Source: Pseudocalidococcus azoricus BACA0444 (lineage in GTDB: Bacteria > Cyanobacteriota > Cyanobacteriia > Thermosynechococcales > Thermosynechococcaceae). From it: a stretch of 64,000 nucleotides of DNA. The position numbers were made by a program, and so were the translations under genes. Below, one piece after another: positions 27,235 through 36,531 of the stretch. The DNA lies in assembly GCF_031729055.1 (NCBI RefSeq), contig NZ_JAVMIP010000016.1, forward strand, positions 18,375 through 82,374. Direction: 5' to 3'. The notes below the pieces were generated by a model. It was not told the DNA's origin, made no database searches, and saw only the letters and a program-made list of their open reading frames with translations. Numbering within the stretch: position 1 is the stretch's first letter; every line of letters begins with the position of its first letter.

Positions 27235-28046
27235 CCACGCCCCCGGTGATACCGATAGCCAATTTCCAGGCCAATCAAGATTAATCCACCCAAGCTTGCT
27301 TCCCAACCGTAGCGGGCCGAAAACCGATACTGTCGCCCCGTCCAAACCTGAAATTCGCCCGTAAAACCTCGGGTGGCTAACCCCAAAGAGAAGGCCTGAT
27401 AATTCTGTAAAGAACGGATCAGGAGTTGCCCCCCCAAGAGTTTGACACTGTGCCATTGGCAAGACCAGGAACCATAGCCGAGGCGAGCCTGTTGGGCCAG
27501 GGTTAGCTCCTCCAATGTCCGAAAGGTCAGGAAAATAAACCGATACATTAACAGCATTAAATCAGCCAGCACCATCGGCAACCGCCAGGCCCGCCACACC
27601 TGTAACAGGTCGGTGATGGGAGTCGTACAGAGGATAAATAAAAATGCGGTCATGGCGGCCAAGGAACGACAAAGAATGATCCAGGCCTGGGTAATTCCCT
27701 GCTGGCTGAGATAACTATACCAACCGCCCCAAGGCATCCCCACAAGAGCATCTGAACCGACTTGGGGCCAAGCTGCCAGCGGGACACTATTGATCACTAA
27801 TGCCACCAGGCCCACCAGTAAGAACCCAGAGGCAATGCTCAGTAACCGGACATAGAGGCAACTTGGGATCCCCCCATAGACCAGAATCCAAACACTGACC
27901 CAGGCCAAGCAAAGTAACTGCACCGGCCAATGGGAGAGGAAAACTAAAATTAAAATTCCCAGGCCAAAGCCTAATTTTTGCTGGGGTGGCAAATGACGTA
28001 AACGATTTTGATGGGCCAGGGTATCTAGATGGAGATGGGTTCCCAC
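27222..28046 (-). CDS. Energy-coupling-factor transporter permease (CbiQ/EcfT type)
   Basis: The T component that couples the ATPase to a substrate-binding S protein. The 274 residues contain five or six hydrophobic segments (LGFGLGILILVFLSHWPVQL, LLSIASGFLLVGLVALVIN, WIILCRSLAAMTAFLFILC and others). The Ala-Arg cytoplasmic coupling motif region TLEELTLAQQARLGYG and SLGLATRGFTGEF follow. It is translationally coupled to the ATPase by a 13-base overlap. Without cbiM or a bio/thi S gene nearby the substrate stays open. Confidence 0.85.
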   Translation of the reverse strand: MGTHLHLDTLAHQNRLRHLPPQQKLGFGLGILILVFLSHWPVQLLCLAWVSVWILVYGGIPSCLYVRLLSIASGFLLVGLVALVINSVPLAAWPQVGSDALVGMPWGGWYSYLSQQGITQAWIILCRSLAAMTAFLFILCTTPITDLLQVWRAWRLPMVLADLMLLMYRFIFLTFRTLEELTLAQQARLGYGSWSCQWHSVKLLGGQLLIRSLQNYQAFSLGLATRGFTGEFQVWTGRQYRFSARYGWEASLGGLILIGLEIGYRYHRGRGWHF

Positions 28047-28231
28047 AGCAATACAGTTACAACCTAGGAGTGAAGTTATTGTAGTTTAGAGCCTTTAGGC
28101 AGAGATACAGTCCCTGGCCCAAAACTCTGGGTCAATATCTAAAACCCGCTCTAAATTCCGGGTCTAGCCCTCTTCAACGGTTAAGTTAAAGGGTTAAAAC
28201 CCTGGCCAACAATCCCACCAGAGCTTGGGGC

Positions 28232-29140
28232 CTAGGAACCACCACCGACAACCATATAGGCAAGAGCACCACTGTCATAATAGGGCTGATAAATCACACC
28301 ACTACAGTCAAAGTATTGGGAACCATCTTGGGTAAAGGCCTGGCATCCCTCTGGCAAGTAAGAGACAACGGCCCCCACGGGTGGTGCAACAACAATATAG
28401 GAACTGCCCTGCTGGGTTAAATACACCCCATCCGAGTAGATGTAAGGATTGCCGCCCACATAGATATTGGTGTAGTAGGGAGGGGCTGAATTGATTGCTG
28501 CTCCAATGGCCAACCCACCAGCAAAGGCTGCGGCCCCCCAACCCCAACCCGGTGGGACATAATAGCCGCCACCATACCAACCACCTCCCCGCCAGGCCCC
28601 GCCCGTATTCACTGCTGTGTTGCGATTGATATTTGTAGTGCGATCAATATTAACCTCGTTACCGCTGATGTTATTGACCGTATTGCCGCCCCGATTGGTG
28701 ACGCTACCAGAATTAATATTGCCGGGGGTACGGTTGCCAACGTTAGTAATATTTCCAGGGGTGCGATTGATGTCCCCACCAGGTTGAGTTCCAGGCCGGT
28801 TAATGGTTCCGGGATTAGAGGGGCGATTGGCCGTTCCCGGATTAGACGGACGGTTAATGGTTCCAGGGTTAGAAGGCCGAGTCGCAGTACTGGGATTAGA
28901 GGGGCGTGTTGTTGGCCGGCTACCAAAGTTACCCGAGTTTTGCAGGTTGCCGGAAAAATTTCCAGATTGGCGAACATTTGCGCTCCGGCCACTACTCCCG
29001 ACACTGCCACGATTGACACTTCCCCCAGAGGGCCGTCCACCCCCCCCAGGCCTGGCTTGAACCACTAATCCGACTCCCATATTGGTCACAATCAGAAAAG
29101 TGGCGAACAAAATTGTGAGGGGAATATCGCGGCGAGACAT
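28232..29140 (-). CDS. Secreted Gly/Asn/Pro-rich repeat protein with DUF6515-like C-terminus
   Basis: A 302-residue exported protein. A signal peptide (LTILFATFLIVTNMGVGLVVQA, about residues 8-29) is followed by a low-complexity region with five RPSNPxT units and NRTPGN/NxSGN units (residues ~75-185). A glycine/tyrosine stretch (GGAWRGGGWYGGGYYVPPGWGW) comes next. The C-terminal domain has GAAINSAPPYYTNIYVGGNPYIYSDGVYLTQQ and SYIVVAPPVGAVVSYLPEGCQ, the arrangement seen in DUF6515-type outer or periplasmic proteins. Function unknown; a surface or envelope role is inferred from the signal peptide and composition. Confidence 0.75.
   Translation of the reverse strand: MSRRDIPLTILFATFLIVTNMGVGLVVQARPGGGGRPSGGSVNRGSVGSSGRSANVRQSGNFSGNLQNSGNFGSRPTTRPSNPSTATRPSNPGTINRPSNPGTANRPSNPGTINRPGTQPGGDINRTPGNITNVGNRTPGNINSGSVTNRGGNTVNNISGNEVNIDRTTNINRNTAVNTGGAWRGGGWYGGGYYVPPGWGWGAAAFAGGLAIGAAINSAPPYYTNIYVGGNPYIYSDGVYLTQQGSSYIVVAPPVGAVVSYLPEGCQAFTQDGSQYFDCSGVIYQPYYDSGALAYMVVGGGS
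28795..28915 (-). repeat. Tandem RPSNPGT-coding repeats
   Basis: Five near-identical heptapeptide-to-undecapeptide units (TRPSNPST, TRPSNPGT, NRPSNPGT twice, NRPGTQPG) are encoded in tandem with 80-95% DNA similarity by eye. Such arrays expand and contract by slippage, so copy number is likely strain-variable. Confidence 0.7.
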
Positions 29141-29359
29141 AGACAGAGGAAAGTCATGAGGATACTTTTATTAGAGCCTATGGAAATTATTTCAGGCCTG
29201 GTTTCAGCACTAAACTTGATGAAATTAGAAATAACTTAATGGATGCATTTTACCGAACCAATGACAGCCACAATTGCCACCTCTACTTTTCACTGCCTCA
29301 AGGGAAACCAGGCCAGGCTTGGCAAGAACGTGGTAGATCTGAACCCATCCCCATCCTCA

Positions 29360-29923
29360 ATGTCCATGACCTCAGAACTGCGATCCGAACTACTCCAACT
29401 TCTCCGCACCCAGGCCTATCGGGAGGGAGATTTCACCCTTTCATCTGGACAAAAAAGTAGCTACTACATCAACTGCAAACCCGTGACACTCTCTGCGAGA
29501 GGAGCCTTATTGGTGGGCCGGTTGCTGTTGGCCGAATTACCCCCTAGTACCCAGGCCGTAGCAGGTCTCACCCTCGGGGCAGATCCAATTGTGACGGCGG
29601 TGAGCGTGGTTTCGGCCTATGAATATCCCCCAGCCGCCCAATTACCTGCCTTGATTATTCGTAAAGAAACAAAATCCCATGGAACCCGCGCCTATATTGA
29701 GGGTCCGGTTTTGCCTGCGGGGACTGAAATTGCCGTGCTCGAGGATGTGGTCACCACGGGGGGATCGGCTCTGAAGGCGGTAGAACGGCTCCGGGAGGCT
29801 GGCTATGGGGTCAAGCTAGTTTTGGGAATTGTCGATCGCGACTGTGGTGGACAAGAGCTATTTGCTAACCATGGGCTGGACTTTAAGGCGTTGTTTACAA
29901 TTGGCGAGTTCCAAACCCGTTGA
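29360..29923 (+). CDS. pyrE: Orotate phosphoribosyltransferase
   Basis: Makes orotidine 5'-phosphate from orotate and PRPP in pyrimidine synthesis. From ATG 29360 the protein has 187 residues with GDFTLSSGQKSSYYINCKPVTLS at the orotate site. VAGLTLGADPIVTAV and IRKETKSHGT (catalytic loop lysines) follow, then the PRPP motif VAVLEDVVTTGGSAL-like stretch IAVLEDVVTTGGSALKAVE. An in-frame ATG at 29243 would give 226 residues, but the added 39 residues are not family-like. No ribosome site stands out for either, so the start is uncertain. Confidence 0.9.
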   Translation: MSMTSELRSELLQLLRTQAYREGDFTLSSGQKSSYYINCKPVTLSARGALLVGRLLLAELPPSTQAVAGLTLGADPIVTAVSVVSAYEYPPAAQLPALIIRKETKSHGTRAYIEGPVLPAGTEIAVLEDVVTTGGSALKAVERLREAGYGVKLVLGIVDRDCGGQELFANHGLDFKALFTIGEFQTR

Positions 29924-30093
29924 GTCACCGTAACCATTGATGGAACCTATGGAAACGTCAGGAAACTAACAAAGTCGGCCGGGGAAAACGACTCCAGTTC
30001 TTGGGATACACTAATGATCTAAGGGAAATTTATTATTGCTGGCTTTAATTTGCGGGCCAAGTGATTTCCCAGGCCTGGTTTGGAGGTTAATCC

Positions 30094-30876
30094 GTGATTT
30101 GTCCTGATAGTCCCGTCATTTTATCGGTGCGTGAGTTAACCGCAGATGTGGAAGATACCCCGATTCTCAAGGGCTTAAATCTAGAAATCCGGGCTGGGGA
30201 GGTCCATGCCATTATGGGGCCGAACGGTTCTGGGAAAAGCACCTTCTCCAAAATTCTCGCCGGCCATCCAGACTATACCGTCACGGGTGGTGAAGTGATT
30301 TATCAGGGGCAAAATCTGCTCGAACTACCACCGGAAGCACGGGCTAGGGCAGGGGTGTTTTTGGCCTTTCAATATCCCCTCGAAATTCCGGGGGTCAGCA
30401 ATCTGGATTTCTTGCGGGTGGCCTATAATGCCAAGCGGAAACATCAGGGCCTGGAAGAATTGGATATTTTTGACTTTGATGATTTAGTCCGTCAACGCCT
30501 CGAAGTGGTGAAATTGGATCCCAGCTTCCTCAATCGGGGCGTGAACGAGGGCTTTTCCGGGGGTGAGAAAAAACGCAATGAAATCCTCCAAATGGCTCTG
30601 TTAGAACCCACCTTGGCAATTTTGGATGAAACCGACTCCGGCCTGGATATTGATGCGCTGCGAATTGTCGCCAACGGGGTGAATCACCTGGCAACAGCGG
30701 AGAATGGCATTCTTTTGATTACCCACTATCAACGCTTACTGGATTACATTGTGCCTGACTATGTTCATGTGATGGAAGCAGGGCGAATTATCCTCACTGG
30801 CGGGAAGGAATTAGCCTTAGAACTGGAAGCACGGGGTTACGATTGGGTTCGGGAAGAAGAGGCGGTGGTGTCCTAA
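30094..30876 (+). CDS. sufC: Fe-S cluster assembly ATPase SufC
   Basis: ATPase of the SufBCD scaffold that builds iron-sulfur clusters, the main system in cyanobacteria. The 260 residues have Walker [10 protein letters not shown], the SufC-typical [18 protein letters not shown]-loop and the signature [19 protein letters not shown]. Walker [17 protein letters not shown] completes the set. Start is GTG 30094 with a strong GGAGGT ribosome site 10 bases upstream. Its TAA shares one base with the sufD ATG. sufB is not upstream, unlike the usual sufBCDS order. Confidence 0.95.
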   Translation: MICPDSPVILSVRELTADVEDTPILKGLNLEIRAGEVHAIMGPNGSGKSTFSKILAGHPDYTVTGGEVIYQGQNLLELPPEARARAGVFLAFQYPLEIPGVSNLDFLRVAYNAKRKHQGLEELDIFDFDDLVRQRLEVVKLDPSFLNRGVNEGFSGGEKKRNEILQMALLEPTLAILDETDSGLDIDALRIVANGVNHLATAENGILLITHYQRLLDYIVPDYVHVMEAGRIILTGGKELALELEARGYDWVREEEAVVS

Positions 30877-32222
30877 TGCTGCATGTTATCGCTAATTCCG
30901 ATAGTTCAACCACAACGGCCCATAAAACCGTGACCCAATTAGGGGACTTGTTAAAGCTTCGACAAGAGCTAGATGAAGTTGTTTTGGGGCAAGCAGGCCT
31001 GGCCACCCTCAGGCAATTACGGCAAGGGGCAGAGGATGCTTTACATGAGCAGTTTATCCCCACAACCCGACAAGAAGAGTGGCGGTTTACGGATTTAAGC
31101 CCCATCACCCAGGCCCCGTTTTTTCCCCCGGTCTCCCCCCCAGATTTAGCCACATTACCCACCCAGCGGATTGCTGAGAAACATCTGCGGATGGTGCTAG
31201 TGAATGGGGTTTATGCCCCGGACTTGTCAGATATGGGGAACTCCCACGCTGGGGTAATGGTCGGTAATCTAGCCCAAGCTCGCCCAGAAACCCTAGCCCT
31301 TTTGGGCCAACTCCCCGGCCGGGAGGAAGTCTTTACCGCCCTAAATACTGCGTCCTGTAGCGATGTGTTAACCATTGAAGTCGGTGCAAAAGTTTGTCCG
31401 GGTTTTGTCATCCATCTGGTTTTTCTCAGTACCGCAACCCAGGCCACAGTCATTCATCCGAGAGTGTTAGTTGTTCTCCAACCTGGCAGTTCCTTAACCC
31501 TTGTGGAAGATTATATTTCTGGGGAAACGGATACCTCCTTAACCAATGCCGTCACCGAAATTTATTTGGGCAACCAGGCCGAACTGGATCACACTCGCAT
31601 CCAACGCCAGGCCCCAACCGCTCTCCACATCGGTAAAACAGCCATTTCCCAGGCCCAGCACAGTCAATACAGCGGCCATGCCATTGCCTGGGGCGGCCAA
31701 CTCTCACGGCACAATTGGGATGTCCACAGCAATGGCCCGGAAACCACAACCATTTTGGAAGGCCTGACAGTCACCACCGGAACTCAACTGGCCGATACCC
31801 ATTCCGGTTTAATCTTTTCTGCGCCCCATTGCAGTAGCCAACAGGTGAATAAGTGCATTGTTGGCGGGCGGGGCCGAGCCGTGTTCAATGGCAAAATTGT
31901 TGTCCCCCAGGCCGCCCAAATGACCGATGCCTCTCAATTGAGCCGCAACTTACTCCTGTCCCCCAAGGCCCGCATTGATACTAAACCCCAACTGGAGATT
32001 GTCGCCGATAATGTCAAATGCTCCCACGGGGCCACTGTGAGTCAATTAGCGGAAGATGATGTTTTCTATCTCCAAAGTCGGGGCTTAGATTTACAACAAG
32101 CCAGAGATTTGCTGATCCGAGCCTTTGCGGTGGAATTGCTGGATGGGTTCCAAATTCCCTCCCTGGCCAAAGAGTTAGCTCAGAATATTTTGAGCCATAT
32201 TCATCAAGTAACTGAAGCCTAA
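30876..32222 (+). CDS. sufD: Fe-S cluster assembly protein SufD
   Basis: SufD pairs with SufB to form the cluster-assembly scaffold. The 448 residues show a divergent N-terminal helical part (LRQGAEDALHEQFIPTTRQEEWRFTDLSPI). The beta-helix core includes HLVFLSTATQATVIHPRVLVVLQPGSSLTLVEDY, and the end has NVKCSHGATVSQLAEDDVFYLQSRGL with the conserved CSHGA cluster-interface motif. The ATG at 30876 overlaps the sufC stop by one base, showing translational coupling; a start at 30843 in the sufC gene is unlikely. sufS does not follow. Confidence 0.95.
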   Translation: MLHVIANSDSSTTTAHKTVTQLGDLLKLRQELDEVVLGQAGLATLRQLRQGAEDALHEQFIPTTRQEEWRFTDLSPITQAPFFPPVSPPDLATLPTQRIAEKHLRMVLVNGVYAPDLSDMGNSHAGVMVGNLAQARPETLALLGQLPGREEVFTALNTASCSDVLTIEVGAKVCPGFVIHLVFLSTATQATVIHPRVLVVLQPGSSLTLVEDYISGETDTSLTNAVTEIYLGNQAELDHTRIQRQAPTALHIGKTAISQAQHSQYSGHAIAWGGQLSRHNWDVHSNGPETTTILEGLTVTTGTQLADTHSGLIFSAPHCSSQQVNKCIVGGRGRAVFNGKIVVPQAAQMTDASQLSRNLLLSPKARIDTKPQLEIVADNVKCSHGATVSQLAEDDVFYLQSRGLDLQQARDLLIRAFAVELLDGFQIPSLAKELAQNILSHIHQVTEA

Positions 32223-32290
32223 TCTATTTATCATTAACAAGTAATAATTCACCGATGTATATGGGGATCAAAGATTGACAAGGAGAGAAT

Positions 32291-32539
32291 ATGCCCAATC
32301 CCGGATTAGCCTTGGATGCTATCCTTAAGCGTTTTGGTATTACCGGAGCATCTATTGCTAGGCGTGCTGGAATTACTCAGCAAACAATGAATCGCTATCG
32401 ACATGGAGGAAATATGAACCTCGATACGTTTCAGCGTATTTCACAGGCCTTACCTGATGCTGCTGCAATTGCTTGGTATGTTTCAATTTCAGGCAAAGAG
32501 CTTGTTTATGTAAAGCCAATTGAATCCAAGCCAACTTAA
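32291..32539 (+). CDS. Small HTH (XRE-type) DNA-binding protein
   Basis: An 82-residue protein that is mostly one helix-turn-helix domain: LDAILKRFGITGASIARRAGITQQTMNRYRHGGNMNLDTFQRISQAL. A short C-terminal tail with a beta-strand ISGKELVYVKPIE follows. The ATG at 32291 has a good AAGGAGAG ribosome site. It may be a stand-alone repressor or an orphan antitoxin; no toxin-like partner is beside it. AT-rich flanks suggest later acquisition than the neighbouring suf genes. Confidence 0.75.
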   Translation: MPNPGLALDAILKRFGITGASIARRAGITQQTMNRYRHGGNMNLDTFQRISQALPDAAAIAWYVSISGKELVYVKPIESKPT

Positions 32540-32604
32540 AACTTATTAATAAGAAATCAGTGTTTCATATTAAAGATTATTGTTCTGAACTTAAGGGGTA
32601 GAAA

Positions 32605-33102
32605 TTAGGGGTAAAGCCAGAACACCAGGCCAATTTCGCTTAAAGTCACCACGCCTATGCTCAGTAACACCTGCCCTAACCGCTTCAGGATTGGACTGAC
32701 TTGATAGGTGAAAATCAGCCGATCCTTAGCAAGTTCTTCCGGGGGTTTCTCCCAGGCCTGGCAGTCATACCACCCTGTTTCTTCATAGATAACCGTTTCC
32801 TCCCAGAGCCGCTTACCCACATAGCCCCAGCCTAAATAGAGCCGTAAGACCACCAAACTCAAGGCCACATTGGCCCCTGCTGCTGCTGTTAACAAAAAGA
32901 TCAACGGATAATCTTCCCAGGGAAAACTACTGGCCGCGACAGGTGCAGAAATTAACCAAGGTAAAATCCAGAGCAGAAGCATCCACCGCCAAAATTTCCA
33001 ATCTCCCGTGGTTGACCAACCAAAAAACCATGATTCCTGAAGGGCCTGGAATTCGTTGATCGGGCGTTGATCTGGGGGGACAGGACAAATAGTGACAGAC
33101 AC
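32605..33102 (-). CDS. CGLD27-family membrane protein (DUF1230)
   Basis: A 165-residue membrane protein of the CGLD27 family, conserved in cyanobacteria, algae and plants (Conserved in Green Lineage and Diatoms). Plant members are linked to photosynthetic iron economy, but the molecular role is unsettled. It has the N-terminal CPVPPDQRPINEFQALQESWFFGW signature. Three or four hydrophobic segments (WMLLLWILPWLISAPVA, YPLIFLLTAAAGANVALSLVVLRL, LGQVLLSIGVVTLSEIGLVFWLYP) follow with a YEETGWYDCQAWEKPPEELAKDRL loop. Confidence 0.87.
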   Translation of the reverse strand: MSVTICPVPPDQRPINEFQALQESWFFGWSTTGDWKFWRWMLLLWILPWLISAPVAASSFPWEDYPLIFLLTAAAGANVALSLVVLRLYLGWGYVGKRLWEETVIYEETGWYDCQAWEKPPEELAKDRLIFTYQVSPILKRLGQVLLSIGVVTLSEIGLVFWLYP

Positions 33103-33309
33103 AGATGATTTCCTAGACTACTTAAAATTGATGCAGGGGTTACTTTAGTTGTATCGGTTCGGTTCCAGGCCTGACAATCAGGTTGCAGATCGCCCCTAGC
33201 CAAATGACCACCGAGTTGGCGCAGACTGTCATAAAATATTCCTACAAATTTCAGGGTTGCTTGTCACTCATCAACTAGAATCTTGGCTTTATCGAGGGAG
33301 TTTACGGAC

Positions 33310-33744
33310 ATGGACAAGTTTATGGCCGCCGCAATTGACCAGGCCCGCCAAGGGTTGGCAACGGGGGGAATTCCCATTGGTTCAGTCCTAGTGCGTAATG
33401 GAGAAATCATTGGCCAGGGGCATAATCAACGGGTACAAGGGGGGAGTCCGATTATTCATGCGGAAATTGATTGCCTCCAAAATGCCGGGCGGATTGGCCA
33501 TTATCGAGATACGGTTTTGTACTCCACCCTGATGCCCTGTTATCTCTGCGCTGGGGCTGTTGTCCAGTTTGGGATTAAAAAAGTCATCGCCGGAGAATCA
33601 GCCACTTTTCCGGGTGCCAGGGAGTTTATGGAAGCCCACGGGGTTGAGGTGATTGATTTGGACTTAGCGGAATGTAAACAACTGATGGGTGACTTTATTA
33701 CGGCTAATCCCGCACTGTGGTCGGAGGATATTGGCGAACTCTAG
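33310..33744 (+). CDS. Zinc-dependent nucleoside/cytosine deaminase family protein
   Basis: A 144-residue enzyme of the cytidine deaminase superfamily. The zinc site is complete: HAEID (His ligand and catalytic Glu) and PCYLCAGA (two Cys ligands, PCxxC). The layout resembles yeast cytosine deaminase and guanine/tRNA-adenosine deaminases; the YSTLMPCYLC spelling and the C-terminal WSEDIGEL are most like the cytosine deaminase branch. The ATG at 33310 is preferred over a start at 33283 because family members begin near MDKFMAAAI. Substrate not provable from sequence. Confidence 0.82.
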   Translation: MDKFMAAAIDQARQGLATGGIPIGSVLVRNGEIIGQGHNQRVQGGSPIIHAEIDCLQNAGRIGHYRDTVLYSTLMPCYLCAGAVVQFGIKKVIAGESATFPGAREFMEAHGVEVIDLDLAECKQLMGDFITANPALWSEDIGEL

Positions 33745-33816
33745 CACCCCATCCTGAAGTCTCCAGGGAAGCGGCCAGACTAAGATAATTAAAGATTCCT
33801 CTGCCAGGCCCCTGCT

Positions 33817-34743
33817 ATGACTGTGATGACTACCCCGACTGTGGTGACGCTGCGTTATGCCTACTATCCAGGTTGTGTGGCTCAGGGGGCTTGTCGAGAA
33901 CTGCATTTATCCACCCTTTCCTTAGCCCAGGCCTTAGGGATTGAACTGATTGAACTGAAGCAAGCCTCCTGCTGTGGGTCTGGGACTTTCAAAGAAAACT
34001 CCTGGCTCCTGGAAGATACGGTCAATGCCCGCAATATTGCCCTAGCTGAAGATCTGAATTTGCCTTTATTGACCCATTGCAGCACCTGTCAGGGGGTGAT
34101 TGGCCATGTGGATGAACGGCTCAAGGAGATGCAAACCAGCCAACCGGACTATGTGGCCCAAATTAATGGCTTACTGCAAGAACAGGGCTGTAGTCCCTAT
34201 CGCGGTGCCACAGAAGTCAAGCATATTCTCTGGGCCTTGGTCGGGGATCTGGGCCTGGAGGTATTGGCTCAAAAAGTGACGCGGGCCTTAACAGGATTAC
34301 GTTGTGCTTCATTTTATGGCTGTTATCTTCTGCGCGCTCAGAAAACCTTACCCTTTGATAACCCCATTCATCCCCAGTCTTTAGAGAATGTGTTTAGGGC
34401 AGTTGGGGCAACGGTGGTGGACTATGACGGACGGACCCAATGTTGTGGTTGGCCCCTCTCCAGTTATGCCACTGCTGAATCATTCGCGATGGCCGGATCC
34501 CGTTTGAAAGCTGCTATTGCTGCCGGAGCCGATTGTATTGTTACGCCTTGCCCCTTGTGTCATCTCAACTTAGATTCACGGCAACCGGAAATTGAACGGG
34601 CCATTGGCGAAAGACTAAATTTGCCGATTTTACATTTACCCCAATTAGTCGCCTTGGCCTTAGGAGTCTCACCCGATGAACTGGGCCTGGGCAAACACAT
34701 CGTCAGTACCAAACCAGTCTTAGCTAAATTGGGACTCCTCTAA
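33817..34743 (+). CDS. Heterodisulfide reductase subunit B-like CCG-domain protein
   Basis: A 308-residue protein with two CCG domains, the cysteine-rich units that bind non-cubane [4Fe-4S] clusters in HdrB and SdhE-type succinate dehydrogenase subunits. The first reads [17 protein letters not shown]...ASCCGSGTF and THCSTCQGV. The second reads [12 protein letters not shown]...[11 protein letters not shown] and [14 protein letters not shown]. In cyanobacteria this orphan gene is commonly annotated as HdrB or as the membrane-anchor-like subunit of succinate dehydrogenase; no sdhA/B is nearby. Electron-transfer role is inferred. Confidence 0.85.
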   Translation: MTVMTTPTVVTLRYAYYPGCVAQGACRELHLSTLSLAQALGIELIELKQASCCGSGTFKENSWLLEDTVNARNIALAEDLNLPLLTHCSTCQGVIGHVDERLKEMQTSQPDYVAQINGLLQEQGCSPYRGATEVKHILWALVGDLGLEVLAQKVTRALTGLRCASFYGCYLLRAQKTLPFDNPIHPQSLENVFRAVGATVVDYDGRTQCCGWPLSSYATAESFAMAGSRLKAAIAAGADCIVTPCPLCHLNLDSRQPEIERAIGERLNLPILHLPQLVALALGVSPDELGLGKHIVSTKPVLAKLGLL

Positions 34744-34907
34744 GGCTATGTATGGCGGCCAATACTAAGCTCAAGGTGATCTGTAAATAATTGCTGAGTC
34801 CCGGAAGTCTCCCAGGCCGAGTTTGATAGGATCCAAGGGCATCTTTTAGATCAACAGATTAAAAAAGAGTCAAACAGTCTTGCTGGTGTTGTTGGGAGTG
34901 CTGAGAT

Positions 34908-35474
34908 ATGGCCTATTTGTGGTTCAAGTCGTTTCATATTTTAGGATTCGTAGCCTGGTTTGCCGGATTGTTTTACCTCCCCAGGTTATTTGTCTATCAC
35001 ATTGAAGCCCAAGAAAAACCGGAACCGATTAAATCTGCCCTCAAAGAAGAATATAACCGGATGGAAGTGCGGCTCTATAAGCTGATCATGAATCCGGCGA
35101 TGATTTTCACGATTGCGATGGCCATTGGCATGATTGTGATCCAAACCTCCTTACTCCATGAAACTTGGCTGCACATTAAACTGTTGTTCGTGGTTTTATT
35201 ACTAGGCTTTCATCACTGGTGCGGACGGCTGATCAAACAACTGGACTCCGGTACTTGCCCCTTTAACAGTATTCAAATGCGCCGGATCAATGAAATTCCC
35301 ACGATTCTGCTGCTTTTGATTGTCCTCTTGGCCATTTTCAAAAATACGTTACCGCTCAATGCCACGGTTCTGGGGGTAGGCGCGACGATTATTGCCTTTG
35401 GGGTGATTATCCAACTCTATGCCCGTAAACGCCGCCTTGATCTTCAAACTGAGAACTTAGACACCCCGGCCTAA
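34908..35474 (+). CDS. hemJ: Protoporphyrinogen oxidase HemJ
   Basis: HemJ oxidises protoporphyrinogen IX to protoporphyrin IX in most cyanobacteria. The 188-residue protein has four or five membrane helices and the conserved start WFKSFHILGFVAWFAGLFYLPRLFVYH with the essential His residues. EEYNRMEVRLYKLIMNPAM and WLHIKLLFVVLLLGFHH follow, also with the family's conserved Arg/Lys/His. It feeds the same pathway whose branch point is regulated by the GUN4 encoded at 8.6 kb. Confidence 0.93.
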   Translation: MAYLWFKSFHILGFVAWFAGLFYLPRLFVYHIEAQEKPEPIKSALKEEYNRMEVRLYKLIMNPAMIFTIAMAIGMIVIQTSLLHETWLHIKLLFVVLLLGFHHWCGRLIKQLDSGTCPFNSIQMRRINEIPTILLLLIVLLAIFKNTLPLNATVLGVGATIIAFGVIIQLYARKRRLDLQTENLDTPA

Positions 35475-35523
35475 ATCCCCCCAGGCCTGGACAACTGGCT
35501 CAATCAAACTTAACCATAACTCA

Positions 35524-36405
35524 ATGAGCCACGACAACCTCTGTAAGTCTCTTGTAGAAAGCAACCCCAGGCCATTTGTGACTTGGCTTTTAGGTCAATC
35601 TGTCCGCAACAGTCAGATCACCATTCTCAAAACCGAACTTTCCGTAGAACCCATCCGAGCCGATTTTGTCAGTTTCTTAGACATAGGCAGTCAGATCTTA
35701 CACTTGGAATTTCAGACCCAAGCCGATGCTGAAATGCCCTTAAGAATGTTGGACTACTACACCAGGCTTTATCGTCAATATCGCCGCCCCGTCAAGCAAA
35801 TCGTCTTGTTTCTCAGAGCAACCACTTCACCCCAGGCCCAAGTCAACACGTTTGAAACTGAAAATACAATCCATCGCTATCAAGTCATTCGATTATGGGA
35901 AGTCGAAGCCTCAGACCTTTTACCCTTTCCCACCCTCTGGCCCCTGGCAATCTTAGCAAAATCCGAAAATCCTGAACGCCTTTTAGCGGAGGTAGCCCAA
36001 CGATTAGAAAGCTTAGAACGCCAAGACGAGCGACTGAGTTTAACGACTTACACCTATTTGTTGGGTGGGCTAAAGTTTAGGAAAGAGATGTTAAAGCAAC
36101 TATTGCGGGAGGAAATTATGCGAGAATCCGTCACCTATCGAGAGTTAGTTGAGACCAGTGAGCAACGCGGGCGACAAGAAGGTGTTCTACAAGGGATGCA
36201 GCGCGGACGACAAGAAGGACGACAAGAAGGGGAAGTTTTGCTAACCCTGCGACTCCTGCAACACAAATTTGGGCCCCAGTCCCAGGAGATCAGCCAGCAA
36301 ATTCGCAATTTATCCATTTCCCAACTCGAAAACCTGGCCGAGAGCTTATTAGACTTTCAAACCGCCGCAGACCTGACCAACTGGCTAGAGCAGCCCCATT
36401 CTTAA
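35524..36405 (+). CDS. Rpn family PD-(D/E)XK nuclease/transposase-like protein
   Basis: A 293-residue member of the Rpn/YhgA-like family (recombination-promoting nucleases). The nuclease core shows ADFVSFLDIGSQILHLEFQTQADAEMPLRMLDYYTRLYRQY, matching the D...ExQ pattern. The middle contains tandem GRQEG units (residues ~218-240), common in this family, and a DUF4351-like C-terminal helix bundle ending LLDFQTAADLTNWL. Such genes are mobile and multicopy in cyanobacteria. It has no flanking inverted repeats that I could see, so it is a gene rather than an insertion sequence. Confidence 0.82.
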   Translation: MSHDNLCKSLVESNPRPFVTWLLGQSVRNSQITILKTELSVEPIRADFVSFLDIGSQILHLEFQTQADAEMPLRMLDYYTRLYRQYRRPVKQIVLFLRATTSPQAQVNTFETENTIHRYQVIRLWEVEASDLLPFPTLWPLAILAKSENPERLLAEVAQRLESLERQDERLSLTTYTYLLGGLKFRKEMLKQLLREEIMRESVTYRELVETSEQRGRQEGVLQGMQRGRQEGRQEGEVLLTLRLLQHKFGPQSQEISQQIRNLSISQLENLAESLLDFQTAADLTNWLEQPHS

Positions 36406-36531
36406 AAACCTACTGGCCTGGAGATGTTTTCAATAAATTAAAGAGTTTACCCGTGTTTTGCTTGCTCAGTTGCGATAATAGAAAGGCTGTCCAGATTTTG
36501 AGCTTGTTCCATTTTCCAGGCCCCAACTCCC

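Noticed and set aside
26503..27462. Long form of the ECF ATPase starting at 27462
   Set aside because: Its first 76 residues lie inside the permease gene and do not resemble the family; ATG 27234 fits.
35524..36405. Insertion sequence around the Rpn nuclease gene
   Set aside because: No terminal inverted repeats or target duplications were seen.
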